Of a stretch of 35,034 bases of DNA, positions 5,817 through 14,412 are shown one piece after another (the first letter of the stretch is position 1; every line of letters starts with the position of its first letter). The position numbers and the translations under genes were made by a program. The notes under the pieces are model-generated. The model saw only the letters and a list, made by a program, of their open reading frames with translations, searched no databases and was not told where the DNA came from. The DNA is from CAZHWR01 sp964536085 (lineage in GTDB: Bacteria > Bacillota > Clostridia > Oscillospirales > Ruminococcaceae): positions 1 through 35,034 of the forward strand of contig CAZHWR010000016.1 of assembly GCA_964536085.1 (NCBI GenBank), given 5' to 3'.

Positions 5817-8222
5817 TCAGCATACAACTATGTTAACAAGCTTTGAAGGAACAAAAATCTCTTTGACAACGGTTTTACCTGCGATAAGCTGACTGATTTT
5901 TTCGTTCGCTTTTGCCAATGCCAAAGCGTCGTCCTTTCCGATGTCCGCGGAAGCTGAGAGCTTTGCCTTAAGCTTTCCGTTGACCTGAACTACGATTTCA
6001 ATCAAGTCGTCCTTGCATTTGCTTTCATCATACTCGACCCATTTTTGTTCGTTGAGCATACCGCCCAAGTCCGCCTGCTGATAAAGCTCCTCGGTTATGT
6101 GCGGAGCAAAGGGATTGAGCATAATAAGCAGATCCTTAAACTCCCTTTTGTTCAGCGATTTTTTGTCGTAGACTTTATTTACAAGCGCCATCATTGCTGC
6201 GATAGCGGTGTTGAATTTTAAGTTTTCAATATCTGCGCTGACCTTTTTGATAGTTTTATGAAATTCACACTCGAGCTCTTTTGAATATTCACTGCCGTCC
6301 GTGAGCATACCGGACAGATTCCAAACGCGCTCCAGGAAACGTTTGCAGCCCTTTATTGAATCGGAGCTCCACGGTGCGGATTTTTCAAAGTCGCCGATAA
6401 ACATTTCGTAAAGCCGCATGGTATCAGCGCCGTACTCTTTGATAATGTCGTCAGGGTTTACGACGTTGCCGCGCGATTTACTCATCTTTTCGCCGTTTTC
6501 ACCCAGAATCATACCGTGACTTGTTCTTTTACTGTACGGCTCGGGGCAGCTTACAACGCCGATATCGTAAAGGAATTTATGCCAGAAGCGTGAGTAAAGC
6601 AGATGCAGAGTCGTATGCTCCATTCCTCCGTTATACCAATCCACAGGCATCCAGTAATCAAGCGCCTCTTTTGCCGCGAGCGCATTTGCGTTGCCCGGAT
6701 CGCAGTAGCGCATAAAATACCACGACGAGCCCGCCCACTGCGGCATAGTGTCGGTTTCGCGCTTAGCCGGACCGTGGCAGTGAGGACAGGTGGTGTTTAC
6801 AAACGAATCTATTTTTGCAAGCGGAGATTCACCGTCGTCTGTCGGCTCGTATGATTCGACCTCCGGCAGCATGAGCGGAAGCTCTTCCTCAGGAATGGGA
6901 ACATAGCCGCATTTTTCACAATAAACAAGCGGAATGGGCTCGCCCCAATAACGCTGTCGCGAGAATACCCAGTCGCGCAGCTTGAAGTTGACCTTCGAAT
7001 TTCCTTTTTTATTTTCCTCAAGCCATGAAATCATCTTGGCTTTAGCGTCGTCTACGCTGAGACCATTGAGAAAACCTGAATTTACCATCGTTCCCTGAGC
7101 ACAGTCTGTAAACGCTTCTTTTTCGATATTTCCCCCCGCGACCACTTCAATCATCTGGATTCCGAATTTTTTCGCAAACTCATAATCGCGTTCGTCATGC
7201 GCGGGTACAGCCATGATGGCTCCCGTACCGTAAGACATCAGCACGTAGTCGGAAATGTATATCGGTATTTCAGTATTATTAACAGGGTTTATGCCCTTAA
7301 CGCCTTCAAGACGGACGCCCGTCTTGTCCTTAGCCACCTCGGTGCGCTCAAAATCGGATTTTTTCGCCGATTCGCGGCGATAAGCCATAACCTCGTCTAT
7401 GTTCCCTATTTTATCCGCCCATTTATCTATATTCGGATGCTCGGGCGAAATTACCATATATGTTGCGCCGAAAAGCGTGTCGGGCCGGGTGGTGTAAACG
7501 GTGAAATCATCGCCGAGAGTAGTAGAGAAAACAACCTCCGCTCCCTGCGAACGTCCTATCCAGTTTTTCTGCGACACCTTAACGCGGTCGATATAATCCA
7601 CCTTGTCAAGATCGTCGAGCAGACGCTGCGCATATTCGGTTATCTTTAACATCCATTGAGATTTTACCTTGTGAACTACCTCGCCGGAGCAGCGCTCGCA
7701 AACGCCGTTAACGACCTCCTCGTTCGCAAGAACGACCTTACAGGATGTGCACCAGTTTACCGACATTTCCTTTTTATAAGCAAGACCGCGCTTGAAAAGC
7801 TGTAAAAATATCCACTGCGTCCATTTGTAATACGCAGGGTCTGTGGTGTTGATCTCGCGGCTCCAGTCAAACGACAAGCCGAGCGATTTAAGCTGCTGCT
7901 TAAAATGCTCAATATTATCTCTTGTTACAATCTCGGGATGTATCTTATTTTTTATAGCAAAGTTTTCAGTGGGCAGACCGAATGCGTCCCATCCCATCGG
8001 GTAAAGAACGTTATAGCCCTCCAGCCTGCGTTTTCGCGCAACGATATCAAGCGCCGTATACGAACGCGGATGACCTACATGCAGCCCTTGTCCCGACGGA
8101 TACGGAAACTCGACAAGCGCATAGTATTTTGGCTTTGTATAATCGTTAAGCGCTGCAAAGGTATTGTTTTCCTCCCATATGCCCTGCCACTTTTTTTCAA
8201 TCTGTGAAAAATCGTATTTCAA
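5817..8222 (-). CDS. leuS: Leucyl-tRNA synthetase
   Basis: Class I synthetase that charges tRNA-Leu. The 801-residue protein starts at TTG 8222 (M)KYDFSQIEKKWQ, the usual LeuRS N-terminus; AGGAG lies 10 bases before it, and the longer frame upstream is not LeuRS-like. Landmarks: HVGHP of the HIGH motif at residues 48-52; a zinc knuckle CTSCKVVLANEEVV...CERC near 155-180; CP1 editing-domain motifs TTRPDTLFGATY and GTGAIMAVPAHDERDYEF; KMSKS in GEKMSKSRGNVVNPDDI at about 578; and a C-terminal anticodon/VC domain with VVQVNGKLKAKL. All key motifs are intact. It is the last gene of the yhbY-to-leuS cluster, 13 bases after rsfS. No T-box leader is present nearby. Confidence 0.97.
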   Translation of the reverse strand: MKYDFSQIEKKWQGIWEENNTFAALNDYTKPKYYALVEFPYPSGQGLHVGHPRSYTALDIVARKRRLEGYNVLYPMGWDAFGLPTENFAIKNKIHPEIVTRDNIEHFKQQLKSLGLSFDWSREINTTDPAYYKWTQWIFLQLFKRGLAYKKEMSVNWCTSCKVVLANEEVVNGVCERCSGEVVHKVKSQWMLKITEYAQRLLDDLDKVDYIDRVKVSQKNWIGRSQGAEVVFSTTLGDDFTVYTTRPDTLFGATYMVISPEHPNIDKWADKIGNIDEVMAYRRESAKKSDFERTEVAKDKTGVRLEGVKGINPVNNTEIPIYISDYVLMSYGTGAIMAVPAHDERDYEFAKKFGIQMIEVVAGGNIEKEAFTDCAQGTMVNSGFLNGLSVDDAKAKMISWLEENKKGNSKVNFKLRDWVFSRQRYWGEPIPLVYCEKCGYVPIPEEELPLMLPEVESYEPTDDGESPLAKIDSFVNTTCPHCHGPAKRETDTMPQWAGSSWYFMRYCDPGNANALAAKEALDYWMPVDWYNGGMEHTTLHLLYSRFWHKFLYDIGVVSCPEPYSKRTSHGMILGENGEKMSKSRGNVVNPDDIIKEYGADTMRLYEMFIGDFEKSAPWSSDSIKGCKRFLERVWNLSGMLTDGSEYSKELECEFHKTIKKVSADIENLKFNTAIAAMMALVNKVYDKKSLNKREFKDLLIMLNPFAPHITEELYQQADLGGMLNEQKWVEYDESKCKDDLIEIVVQVNGKLKAKLSASADIGKDDALALAKANEKISQLIAGKTVVKEIFVPSKLVNIVVC

Positions 8223-8235
8223 GATGTGTTCACTC

Positions 8236-8589
8236 CTACTGTATGATATCCGAAAGATCAAGCTGTTCAGCGTCAGCCCACAGCCGTTCAAGCGAATAAA
8301 ACTCGCGCGTCTTTGAGTCAAAAATATGGATGATGAGCTCGCCGTAATCCACGACCACCCAGTTTCCCTCTTGATAGCCCTCGATTCTGAGCGGATTCAC
8401 ACCGAGCGCGGACAGCTTTTCGTCCACTTCGTCCGCCAGCGCTTTAACATGGGGGCTGCTTGTTCCCGACGCGATTATAAAATAATCGGAAACTATTGTT
8501 AACTCGCGTACTTTAAGCGCCGTAATGTTCGACGCCTTTTTATTGTCGAGTATTTTTACCGCGTTAAGCGTTAACTCCTTTGACTCCAA
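8236..8589 (-). CDS. rsfS: Ribosome silencing factor RsfS
   Basis: Binds L14 of the 50S subunit and blocks subunit joining when nutrients are limiting. Conserved family segments are LTIVSDYFIIASGTSSPHVK, GYQEGNWVVVDYGELIIHIF and REFYSLERLWADA. I place the start at TTG 8589, giving 117 residues beginning MESKELTLNAVKILDNKKAS as in homologues. AGGAG stands 5 bases before it and the previous gene stops 20 bases upstream. A longer ATG start at 8625 would overlap the LCP gene and put the Shine-Dalgarno directly against the ATG. It is followed after 13 bases by leuS, a conserved arrangement in this group. Confidence 0.93.
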   Translation of the reverse strand: MESKELTLNAVKILDNKKASNITALKVRELTIVSDYFIIASGTSSPHVKALADEVDEKLSALGVNPLRIEGYQEGNWVVVDYGELIIHIFDSKTREFYSLERLWADAEQLDLSDIIQ

Positions 8590-8608
8590 TATCTCTCCTG
8601 CCTTCCTC

Positions 8609-9772
8609 TTATTCGGACGATTCATCCTCCGACGACGTTTCCTTTTTAAGTCCCGGAATGTAATCCGAAGTCAAAAGATCGTCAAAGTCATCGCCCGTGT
8701 TTGTATTACTGTCGGTAGTATTTTGCAGCTCGGCTATAATGAGCTGATCGACGGTATATTTTTTGCCGTAAGGTCTGAACGTATCATTTAAAAGGTCCGC
8801 CGTTTCCTGCGCGTGCAGAGTGTACACCGACTGACCGTACGAAGTATAGCAGCTTTCTCCCGGCAGCATTTCGACCGTCATATTCGATAAATCAACATTT
8901 TGCATTGCGCCAAGATAGTTTTTAATGTTGGACAGGGTTAAATCCGTGGCGATTTCTTTGCTGGTGACAGCAGGAGTGATTACGCTGACAAGCTCGCTTA
9001 TCTTCATGGATTTGAGCTTTTTGGCAAGAGCCGCCATAAATATGCGCTGCATTTTTTGACGCTTTGTGTCAGATCCGTCATAGTAGGTTCCGGAACCCTT
9101 GCGGAAACGGACGAACCTCTCCGCCTGCGTTCCGTCGAGCGTTTGCGTTCCAGCTTCAATCGTTACGCCTTCAAGCGTGATAGTGGTGGGGACGTTCACC
9201 TCAACGCCCCCGATATCGTCTATGATTTTTTTAAACGTAGTCATATTCACTGTCACATAGTTGTCTATCGGAAGCTTATAGGCGTTATTTATATATTCCG
9301 CAAGCCCCTCGATACCGTTTTTGCCGTATGACTCGCTTCTCCCGTAAATTGCGTTTATCTTACCGGTGGAAGTCTCCTCGGTGGTGATATAGGTGTCGCG
9401 CGGGATTTGAAGAATGCTGATTTTGCCGGCTTTTATATCAAAATTCAAGTACATCTGAACGTCGGTAAGATGCGCGCGACTTGTTCCCTCTTCAAAGTCC
9501 ACGCCGCAAACCAAAAAGCCGACGCTGTTGGCGCGCAGCTCGGACGGGGTCGCGATTTCGATATTCAGCTTGTCGCCGAAAAACGAGGTGTTAAAAACGA
9601 ACAGATAAGCCACAACGAGCACCGCCGCCGTAATAGCAGTAATAGAAATAGCCCGTACAGCTTTTTGCTTTTTCGTTCTTCTTTTTCTTTTGCGGCGTCG
9701 CTTGATCTTTTTGTCGAGCTTAGGATCGTTGCTGACGATATCTATGTATTCATCAGTATTTTTTCTGGCCAT
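8609..9772 (-). CDS. LytR-CpsA-Psr (LCP) family cell-wall polymer ligase, paralogue 1
   Basis: Membrane-anchored enzyme of the family that transfers anionic glycopolymers from lipid carriers to peptidoglycan. The 387-residue protein has a lysine/arginine-rich cytoplasmic start, one membrane anchor at about residues 38-61, then an extracellular LCP domain. Motifs include HLTDVQMYLNFD, ILQIPRDTYI (the conserved arginine), KINAIYGRSE, NMTTFKKIIDDIGGVEVNVP and RFVRFRKGSGTYYDGSDTKR. The C-terminus is an acidic, serine-rich tail (DDFDDLL...ETSSEDESSE). The ATG at 9772 (MARKN) follows GGAGG at 8 bases, so an upstream ATG at 9787 is not used. It lies 40 bases after a second LCP gene. Confidence 0.92.
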   Translation of the reverse strand: MARKNTDEYIDIVSNDPKLDKKIKRRRKRKRRTKKQKAVRAISITAITAAVLVVAYLFVFNTSFFGDKLNIEIATPSELRANSVGFLVCGVDFEEGTSRAHLTDVQMYLNFDIKAGKISILQIPRDTYITTEETSTGKINAIYGRSESYGKNGIEGLAEYINNAYKLPIDNYVTVNMTTFKKIIDDIGGVEVNVPTTITLEGVTIEAGTQTLDGTQAERFVRFRKGSGTYYDGSDTKRQKMQRIFMAALAKKLKSMKISELVSVITPAVTSKEIATDLTLSNIKNYLGAMQNVDLSNMTVEMLPGESCYTSYGQSVYTLHAQETADLLNDTFRPYGKKYTVDQLIIAELQNTTDSNTNTGDDFDDLLTSDYIPGLKKETSSEDESSE

Positions 9773-9812
9773 TGATGATTCCTCCATTTAAATCAGTGCA
9801 GACCGCGTTGCG

Positions 9813-11102
9813 CTATTCGGACTGCGCGGACGATTCGCCGGAGCTTACCGACTTATCAGTTCCCGGTGTTACGTCTTTGTCAAGCAGGTCGTCCATAGTA
9901 TCGACTGTGTTATCCAGATAGGATTCAGTGTTAACAAGCTCTTCAAATTCAAGCTCATCCGCCGAAACCTCCTGCGTATATGTCCTGTATCTTTCGTTAA
10001 GCAGGTCTGCGACCTCCTGTTTGTGAAGCGAATATACCCACTGACCGTTTTCAGGATATACATAATCCTCGCCCGGCATCATGTCAACGCACATGTTTTT
10101 CATCGGCATATCATATATTACGTTTACTATGTCCTTGATATTTCCGATATTAAGATCGGAGTCAACGTCCGGCAAAGCGGTTTTTATCGCAGCGTAAACC
10201 TCGGTGAGCGAAAGGTTTTTGAATTTTTTTATCAGAGCCGCCATAAATTTGCGCTGCATTTTCATACGCTTGGTATCCGAGCCGTCATAATATTCGCTGC
10301 CCGTACCTTCACTTTTGCGCTTTCTGACAAGCGCCTCCGCCTGTGCGCCGGTCAAAACCTGCTTTCCCTCAGGCACCACTACGCCGTCCTGTTCGATTGT
10401 GAACGGAACGTCCATTTCAACTCCGCCTATTTCGTCAATAATATCTTTAAACGTCGTCATAGTGACGGTCGCGTAATAATCCACGGGAAGCTTATACGCT
10501 TTATTAATATATTCCGCAAGTCCGATAATACCGTTTTTGCGATCATCGGTTTCACTGCGACCGTATATGCCGTTTATCTTTCCTGTCCAAACGCCCTCGT
10601 CGAGTCCTATAAAAGTGTCACGCGGGATTTGAAGAATACTTATCGTATCTTCCTTGGCGTTTATATTAACATACATCTGAACATCAGTCAGATGCCCCCT
10701 AGCGGTTCCCTCTTCAAAGTCTATTCCGCACACAAGAATCTTGTAGCAGTCAGCCTTTACCTCCACGGGAGTCTGTATTTCCGCGGGTGTGGCGACAGTA
10801 GTTTTTTTAAAAGGCTGCCAATACATCATCGCATAGCCGGCCGCCGCTAAAGCAACGCAAACAGCCAGCACAACCGAGGTAATCACCACAGCTTTTTTCT
10901 TGACGCTCCATTTTTTGCGATTTTTTCCTTTTTTTACTTTTTTGCCGCTGTTTTCATCTATGCTGTTTTCATCTATATCTATAGCCTGCTTGTCCTCCAA
11001 GACCGCAGTTTCATCGCCTGAAGCTCTGAGTATTTCGGAGTCGTCCTGATTATTATTGCTCGTTTGTTCGTTTAAATTCCCTGAAATATTATCAGCCTGC
11101 AT
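9813..11102 (-). CDS. LytR-CpsA-Psr (LCP) family cell-wall polymer ligase, paralogue 2
   Basis: Second LCP enzyme, a likely tandem duplicate of its neighbour with a longer N-terminus. The 429-residue form has about 65 cytoplasmic residues rich in acidic residues and asparagine, a membrane anchor at about 67-90 (VVITSVVLAVCVALAAAGYA), and the LCP domain with HLTDVQMYVNIN, ILQIPRDTFIGL, KINGIYGRSE, TMTTFKDIIDEIGGVEMDVP and EYYDGSDTKRMKMQ. The tail again contains DDLL-x-D-x2-PG followed by acidic/serine residues. The start is uncertain: ATG 11102 (MQADN) lies 10-12 bases after AAAGGA, whereas ATGs at 11111 and 11114 are too close to it and TTG 11168 has no clear site. Confidence 0.9.
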   Translation of the reverse strand: MQADNISGNLNEQTSNNNQDDSEILRASGDETAVLEDKQAIDIDENSIDENSGKKVKKGKNRKKWSVKKKAVVITSVVLAVCVALAAAGYAMMYWQPFKKTTVATPAEIQTPVEVKADCYKILVCGIDFEEGTARGHLTDVQMYVNINAKEDTISILQIPRDTFIGLDEGVWTGKINGIYGRSETDDRKNGIIGLAEYINKAYKLPVDYYATVTMTTFKDIIDEIGGVEMDVPFTIEQDGVVVPEGKQVLTGAQAEALVRKRKSEGTGSEYYDGSDTKRMKMQRKFMAALIKKFKNLSLTEVYAAIKTALPDVDSDLNIGNIKDIVNVIYDMPMKNMCVDMMPGEDYVYPENGQWVYSLHKQEVADLLNERYRTYTQEVSADELEFEELVNTESYLDNTVDTMDDLLDKDVTPGTDKSVSSGESSAQSE

Positions 11103-11192
11103 TACAGTCATCATTCCTTTCTTTGGAATTTTCCGGTTAAAATCTGCTCCGCCTCGCAAATCAACCAAAATGCCTAACGCCCGCTGATGTTG

Positions 11193-11768
11193 TTATTTTG
11201 CAAACATCTCGCAGTATTCGTTGTATGCAAGCGCTGTGTCGGTACATATGAGCAGTTCGCGTTTGACTAAATCGCAAATTATGAACTTCAGCGAAAGATA
11301 CATCGCTTCGTCGATGCTTTTATTTGCCAACACGCTTATCAGCTCAACATTGTTGTAGCTCCTGTCGCTCGAGGTCAAATCCGCTATGTAGATGATTTTT
11401 TCAAGCATCGACATATTCTGACGGGCACTGGTATGATACCGTATCGCGTTGATGATATCTTCATCGCGAATGGAAAACAGAGACCCTGCAAGCACGCTGC
11501 CCGCCATCGAATGATACAGATTCGGACTGAGAATTTCGACATGATTTAAAATTATATCACTATTTTCTATGATTTGCAACTGTATCTCCGTCGGTTCCTC
11601 TTTCGCCATATCGTGCAAAAGTCCGGCGACCTTGGCCTTTTGTTTATCCTCGCCGTAAATCTCAGCGAGCTCCTCAGCCCTTTTTGCAACATTGACGCTG
11701 TGCTGATATCGCTTTTTTGACAATTTTTTCTTAATATAATCGTTGTACCTTTGCAAATCATACTTCAC
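11193..11768 (-). CDS. yqeK: HD-domain hydrolase YqeK (symmetrical Ap4A hydrolase family)
   Basis: Member of the YqeK family, which hydrolyses diadenosine tetraphosphate to two ADP. The 191-residue protein shows the HD metal-site pattern: H in KRYQHSVNVAKRAEELA, HD in KVAGLLHDMAKEEP, H in NLYHSMAGSVLA, and H in IRYHTSARQNMS, followed by KIIYIADLTSSDR. I chose GTG 11768 (MKYDLQRYNDYIKKKL) because GGGGTGAG lies just upstream and nadD stops 19 bases before it; an in-frame ATG at 11795 would overlap nadD without a site. nadD-yqeK adjacency is common in Firmicutes. Confidence 0.92.
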   Translation of the reverse strand: MKYDLQRYNDYIKKKLSKKRYQHSVNVAKRAEELAEIYGEDKQKAKVAGLLHDMAKEEPTEIQLQIIENSDIILNHVEILSPNLYHSMAGSVLAGSLFSIRDEDIINAIRYHTSARQNMSMLEKIIYIADLTSSDRSYNNVELISVLANKSIDEAMYLSLKFIICDLVKRELLICTDTALAYNEYCEMFAK

Positions 11769-11787
11769 AATACTCACCCCGCGCGGA

Positions 11788-12402
11788 TCAAACATACAAT
11801 CGGTTACTTTTAATATAACTGATTATTTCATCGGGTACAAGCCCCGAAACATCTTTACCGTTTTTTATCATTCTTCGTATTTCAGTGGACGATATTTCTT
11901 TTATTTCAATGCGCACGGCACGGATATTACAATACGGAAGCCTTTTGCTCAAATCCTCCGACTTTTTCAAAATCAGTTGTTTATCCTGTTCATTTCTCGC
12001 CGCCGCCGCAACCGATGCGAGCGAGAGTATTTCTTCATATTTATACCACTTATCGAGCGTTAAAAGCATATCGCTTCCCATAATGAACCACAAATTGTCG
12101 TCAGGATACCGATTTTTTAAAGCTCTAAGCGTATTTACCGAATAGCTGACTCCGCCAGAAAGTATCTCGATTGTGTCCACCGAGCATTTTTCGCCCACGA
12201 GCTTTGCCGCAAGCGAACACATTTTTATCCTGTGACCGGGCAAAATCATATCGTCCGCGGGCTTATGCGGAGGAACGGCGGACGGTATTATAAGGATTTT
12301 ATCAAATCCCAGCTTTTCATCAAGCTGATTTACAAGGCTGATATGCCCAAAATGAACGGGATTGAAGCTTCCGCCAAACACGGCTATATTTTTTTTACTC
12401 AT
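11788..12402 (-). CDS. nadD: Nicotinate-nucleotide adenylyltransferase
   Basis: Makes deamido-NAD from nicotinate mononucleotide and ATP. The 204-residue protein has the nucleotidyltransferase signature GGSFNPVHFGH at residues 10-20, PSAVPPHKP near 41-49, LWFIMGSDMLLTLDKWY in the middle and the C-terminal ISSTEIRRMIKNGKDVSGLV motif, all typical of NadD. The ATG at 12402 overlaps the yhbY stop as ATGA, suggesting coupled translation. Length is normal. Confidence 0.96.
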   Translation of the reverse strand: MSKKNIAVFGGSFNPVHFGHISLVNQLDEKLGFDKILIIPSAVPPHKPADDMILPGHRIKMCSLAAKLVGEKCSVDTIEILSGGVSYSVNTLRALKNRYPDDNLWFIMGSDMLLTLDKWYKYEEILSLASVAAAARNEQDKQLILKKSEDLSKRLPYCNIRAVRIEIKEISSTEIRRMIKNGKDVSGLVPDEIISYIKSNRLYV

Positions 12403-12686
12403 AATTCAATCTTCGGATCCTTATTGTTCTTCTTGTAAAGTACTATCTTAGTTCCGATGACGGTTACCACCTGAGAATCGGTTTTCTCCGCGAGCTTTTC
12501 CGCCGCTTCCTTTGCAAAAACAGGCGCGTTTTCAAGCACCCTGATCTTCACAAGCTCCCTCGCCCGAAGAGCGTTTTCGATTTGCAGCGCGGCTTCGTCG
12601 GTAACGCCGCCCTTTCCTATCTGAAAAATCGTGTCCTCTTTAGAAGCTATTGAACGCAGCTTTGCGCGCTGTTTGCTGTTTAACAA
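12399..12686 (-). CDS. yhbY: CRM-domain ribosome-assembly RNA-binding protein YhbY
   Basis: Small protein consisting of one CRM RNA-binding domain, associated with 50S subunit assembly. The 95-residue product begins MLNSKQRAKLRSIASKED and carries the conserved GKGG loop (IFQIGKGGVTDEAAL, about residues 21-35) and the QVVTVIGTKIVLYKKN strand near the end. The start is TTG 12686 with AGGGGAG 6 bases upstream. It is the first gene of the cluster running to leuS; the 136 bases before it, after rdgB, contain no clear promoter or terminator. Confidence 0.93.
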   Translation of the reverse strand: MLNSKQRAKLRSIASKEDTIFQIGKGGVTDEAALQIENALRARELVKIRVLENAPVFAKEAAEKLAEKTDSQVVTVIGTKIVLYKKNNKDPKIEL

Positions 12687-12822
12687 TTTATTCTCCCCTT
12701 TTCAAATTCTCATTTGTTGTTTATAAATAAAAGCTATACTGTCTTTGGTCTGCAAAACGGACTGTTCACCGTGATTTTCGGTAAAAGGCAAAACATGTCG
12801 CAGCAGCTGAAAACGTGCGGTT

Positions 12823-13413
12823 TTAACTGTTGCCGCGCTCCCTCAGCGCCAGAACCAGCTTTTTTAAAGCGTTGCCTCTGTGACTGATACTGTCTTTTTG
12901 CTCAGGCGTCAGTTCAGCGTAGCTGCGCCCATCCACCAAAAACAGCGGATCGTATCCGAAGCCGCTTTTTCCTCTCGGAATTTGGGCGATAACTCCGCGG
13001 CACTCGCCCTCAACGGCGATTTCTTCGCCGTTTTCCAAAATCATGCAAAGCGCACACTTAAATTCCGCGCTCCTGCTCTGGTCGGGAACGCCGTCAAGCA
13101 TTTTTAACAGCTTTTCGTTGTTCTGTTCGTCGGTTGCATTCTCGCCCGCATACCTCGCCGTGAATACGCCGGGCTCGCCTCCGAGCCGGTCCACCGACAG
13201 TCCGCTGTCGTCCGCAACACAGGCGCAGTGGGTTTTATCGAATACCGCTTTTGCTTTAATGCGGGCGTTTTCAGCAAACGTTGCACCCGTTTCCTCCGGG
13301 TCGGAAGCAATCCCTTCCTCTTTAAGCGACACCACGTCAAATCCGAGCGGAGAAAGTATGCGGGAAAACTCGCGTGCTTTGCCCTGATTATTTGTTGCAA
13401 CAATAAGTTTCAT
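12823..13413 (-). CDS. rdgB: XTP/dITP diphosphatase (RdgB/HAM1 family)
   Basis: Removes non-canonical purine triphosphates (ITP, dITP, XTP) from the nucleotide pool. The 196-residue protein has the substrate-binding start VATNNQGKAREF (5-16), the catalytic DDSGL at 68-72, PGVFTARYAG at 81-90, SGFGYDPLFLV near 150-160 and the C-terminal DSISHRGNALKKL. All signature elements are present and the length is typical. It starts 21 bases after ftsY and is likely cotranscribed with it. The 136 bases beyond its stop hold only a weak AAAAC...GTTTT pairing, not a convincing terminator. Confidence 0.96.
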   Translation of the reverse strand: MKLIVATNNQGKAREFSRILSPLGFDVVSLKEEGIASDPEETGATFAENARIKAKAVFDKTHCACVADDSGLSVDRLGGEPGVFTARYAGENATDEQNNEKLLKMLDGVPDQSRSAEFKCALCMILENGEEIAVEGECRGVIAQIPRGKSGFGYDPLFLVDGRSYAELTPEQKDSISHRGNALKKLVLALRERGNS

Positions 13414-13434
13414 ATTCCAATCCTGCTTTTCCTT

Positions 13435-14340
13435 CTATTCAAACAGCGCGTTTGTGTAATCCTCGGCGGAGAACGGCTGCAAATCGTCGATCTGCTCGCC
13501 GACGCCGATAAATTTAACGGGTATACCCAACTCGTCTTTTATAGCGATTATAATTCCTCCGCGCGCCGTACCGTCGAGCTTTGTAAGCACGATCCCCGTT
13601 ATGTCTGACACTTCTTTAAACTGCTTTGCCTGATTAACGGCGTTCTGCCCGGTCGTAGCGTCGAGCACAAGCAACGACTCGACGCTGCATCCCGCGGCTT
13701 CGCGCTCGATGACGCGGTTGATTTTTGCAAGCTCGTCCATCAAATTTTTCTTGTTGTGCAGTCTGCCCGCGGTGTCGCATATCACAACGTCGCACCCGCG
13801 GCTTTTCGCCGCGGTCACAGCGTCGTAAACCACCGCGGCGGGATCAGCCCCGGGAGCGTGCTTTACAATGCCGACCCCCGCCCTTTCAGCCCAAACCGAA
13901 AGCTGGTCGATGGCCGCCGCTCGGAATGTGTCCGCCGCGCCCAAGATAACCTTTTTACCGCTTTGCTGTAAATTTGCCGCAAGCTTTCCTATCGTGGTTG
14001 TTTTCCCCACGCCGTTAACGCCGATAACAAGTATCACCGAAGGCTTTGTATCGATATTGAGTTCCTCGCCGCCTTTGAGGATTTCTCCGATTATTTCCTT
14101 TAACATGCCTTTAACCTCGGCAGGGTCGGAAACGCGCTCTTTTTTAACCCGCTCGCGCAGAATATCGCATATTTTCACCGATGTGTTAACACCCACGTCG
14201 GACATTATCAGAAGCTCCTCCAATTCCTCGAAAAGCTCGTCATCTATTTTTGTGAATGCGCCGAGCATGCTTTCGATACCGCTCACCATGCCCTGCTTTG
14301 TCTTTGAAAGCCCGTTTTTTATTTTATCAAATATTTTCAT
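13435..14340 (-). CDS. ftsY: Signal recognition particle receptor FtsY
   Basis: GTPase receptor that brings SRP-ribosome complexes to the membrane. The 301-residue protein is an NG-domain form without the long acidic A domain of enterobacteria, beginning MKIFDKIKNGLSKTKQGMVS. GTPase elements: GVNGVGKTTT at 107-116, DTFRAAAIDQL at 137-147, CDTAGRLHNK at 188-197, TKLDGTARGG at 253-262, and the C-terminal GVGEQIDDLQPF typical of FtsY. The ATG at 14340 has only a weak, distant purine-rich site (AAGGAT about 17 bases upstream). smc lies 72 bases upstream; smc-ftsY adjacency is a standard Firmicutes order, although no ylxM or ffh follows here. Confidence 0.97.
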   Translation of the reverse strand: MKIFDKIKNGLSKTKQGMVSGIESMLGAFTKIDDELFEELEELLIMSDVGVNTSVKICDILRERVKKERVSDPAEVKGMLKEIIGEILKGGEELNIDTKPSVILVIGVNGVGKTTTIGKLAANLQQSGKKVILGAADTFRAAAIDQLSVWAERAGVGIVKHAPGADPAAVVYDAVTAAKSRGCDVVICDTAGRLHNKKNLMDELAKINRVIEREAAGCSVESLLVLDATTGQNAVNQAKQFKEVSDITGIVLTKLDGTARGGIIIAIKDELGIPVKFIGVGEQIDDLQPFSAEDYTNALFE

Positions 14341-14412
14341 CTTTTGTAATATACCGATCCTTCCCGAACCTGAATCAAGAATAAAAACTATATCTTTAAC
14401 TATTTGGAAATT

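Noticed and set aside
8223..8321. Upstream in-frame extension of leuS to an ATG at 8321
   Set aside because: The extra 33 residues overlap rsfS, are unlike any LeuRS N-terminus and lack a ribosome binding site.
10023..10850. Long plus-strand open frame (275 codons) opposite the second LCP gene
   Set aside because: It is fully antisense to a clear LCP gene, with low-complexity composition typical of a shadow frame and no ribosome binding site.
12687..12822. Possible terminator or promoter between rdgB and yhbY
   Set aside because: Only short pairings (AAAAC...GTTTT, ACCG...CGGT) without a T run, and no -35/-10 pair with proper spacing.
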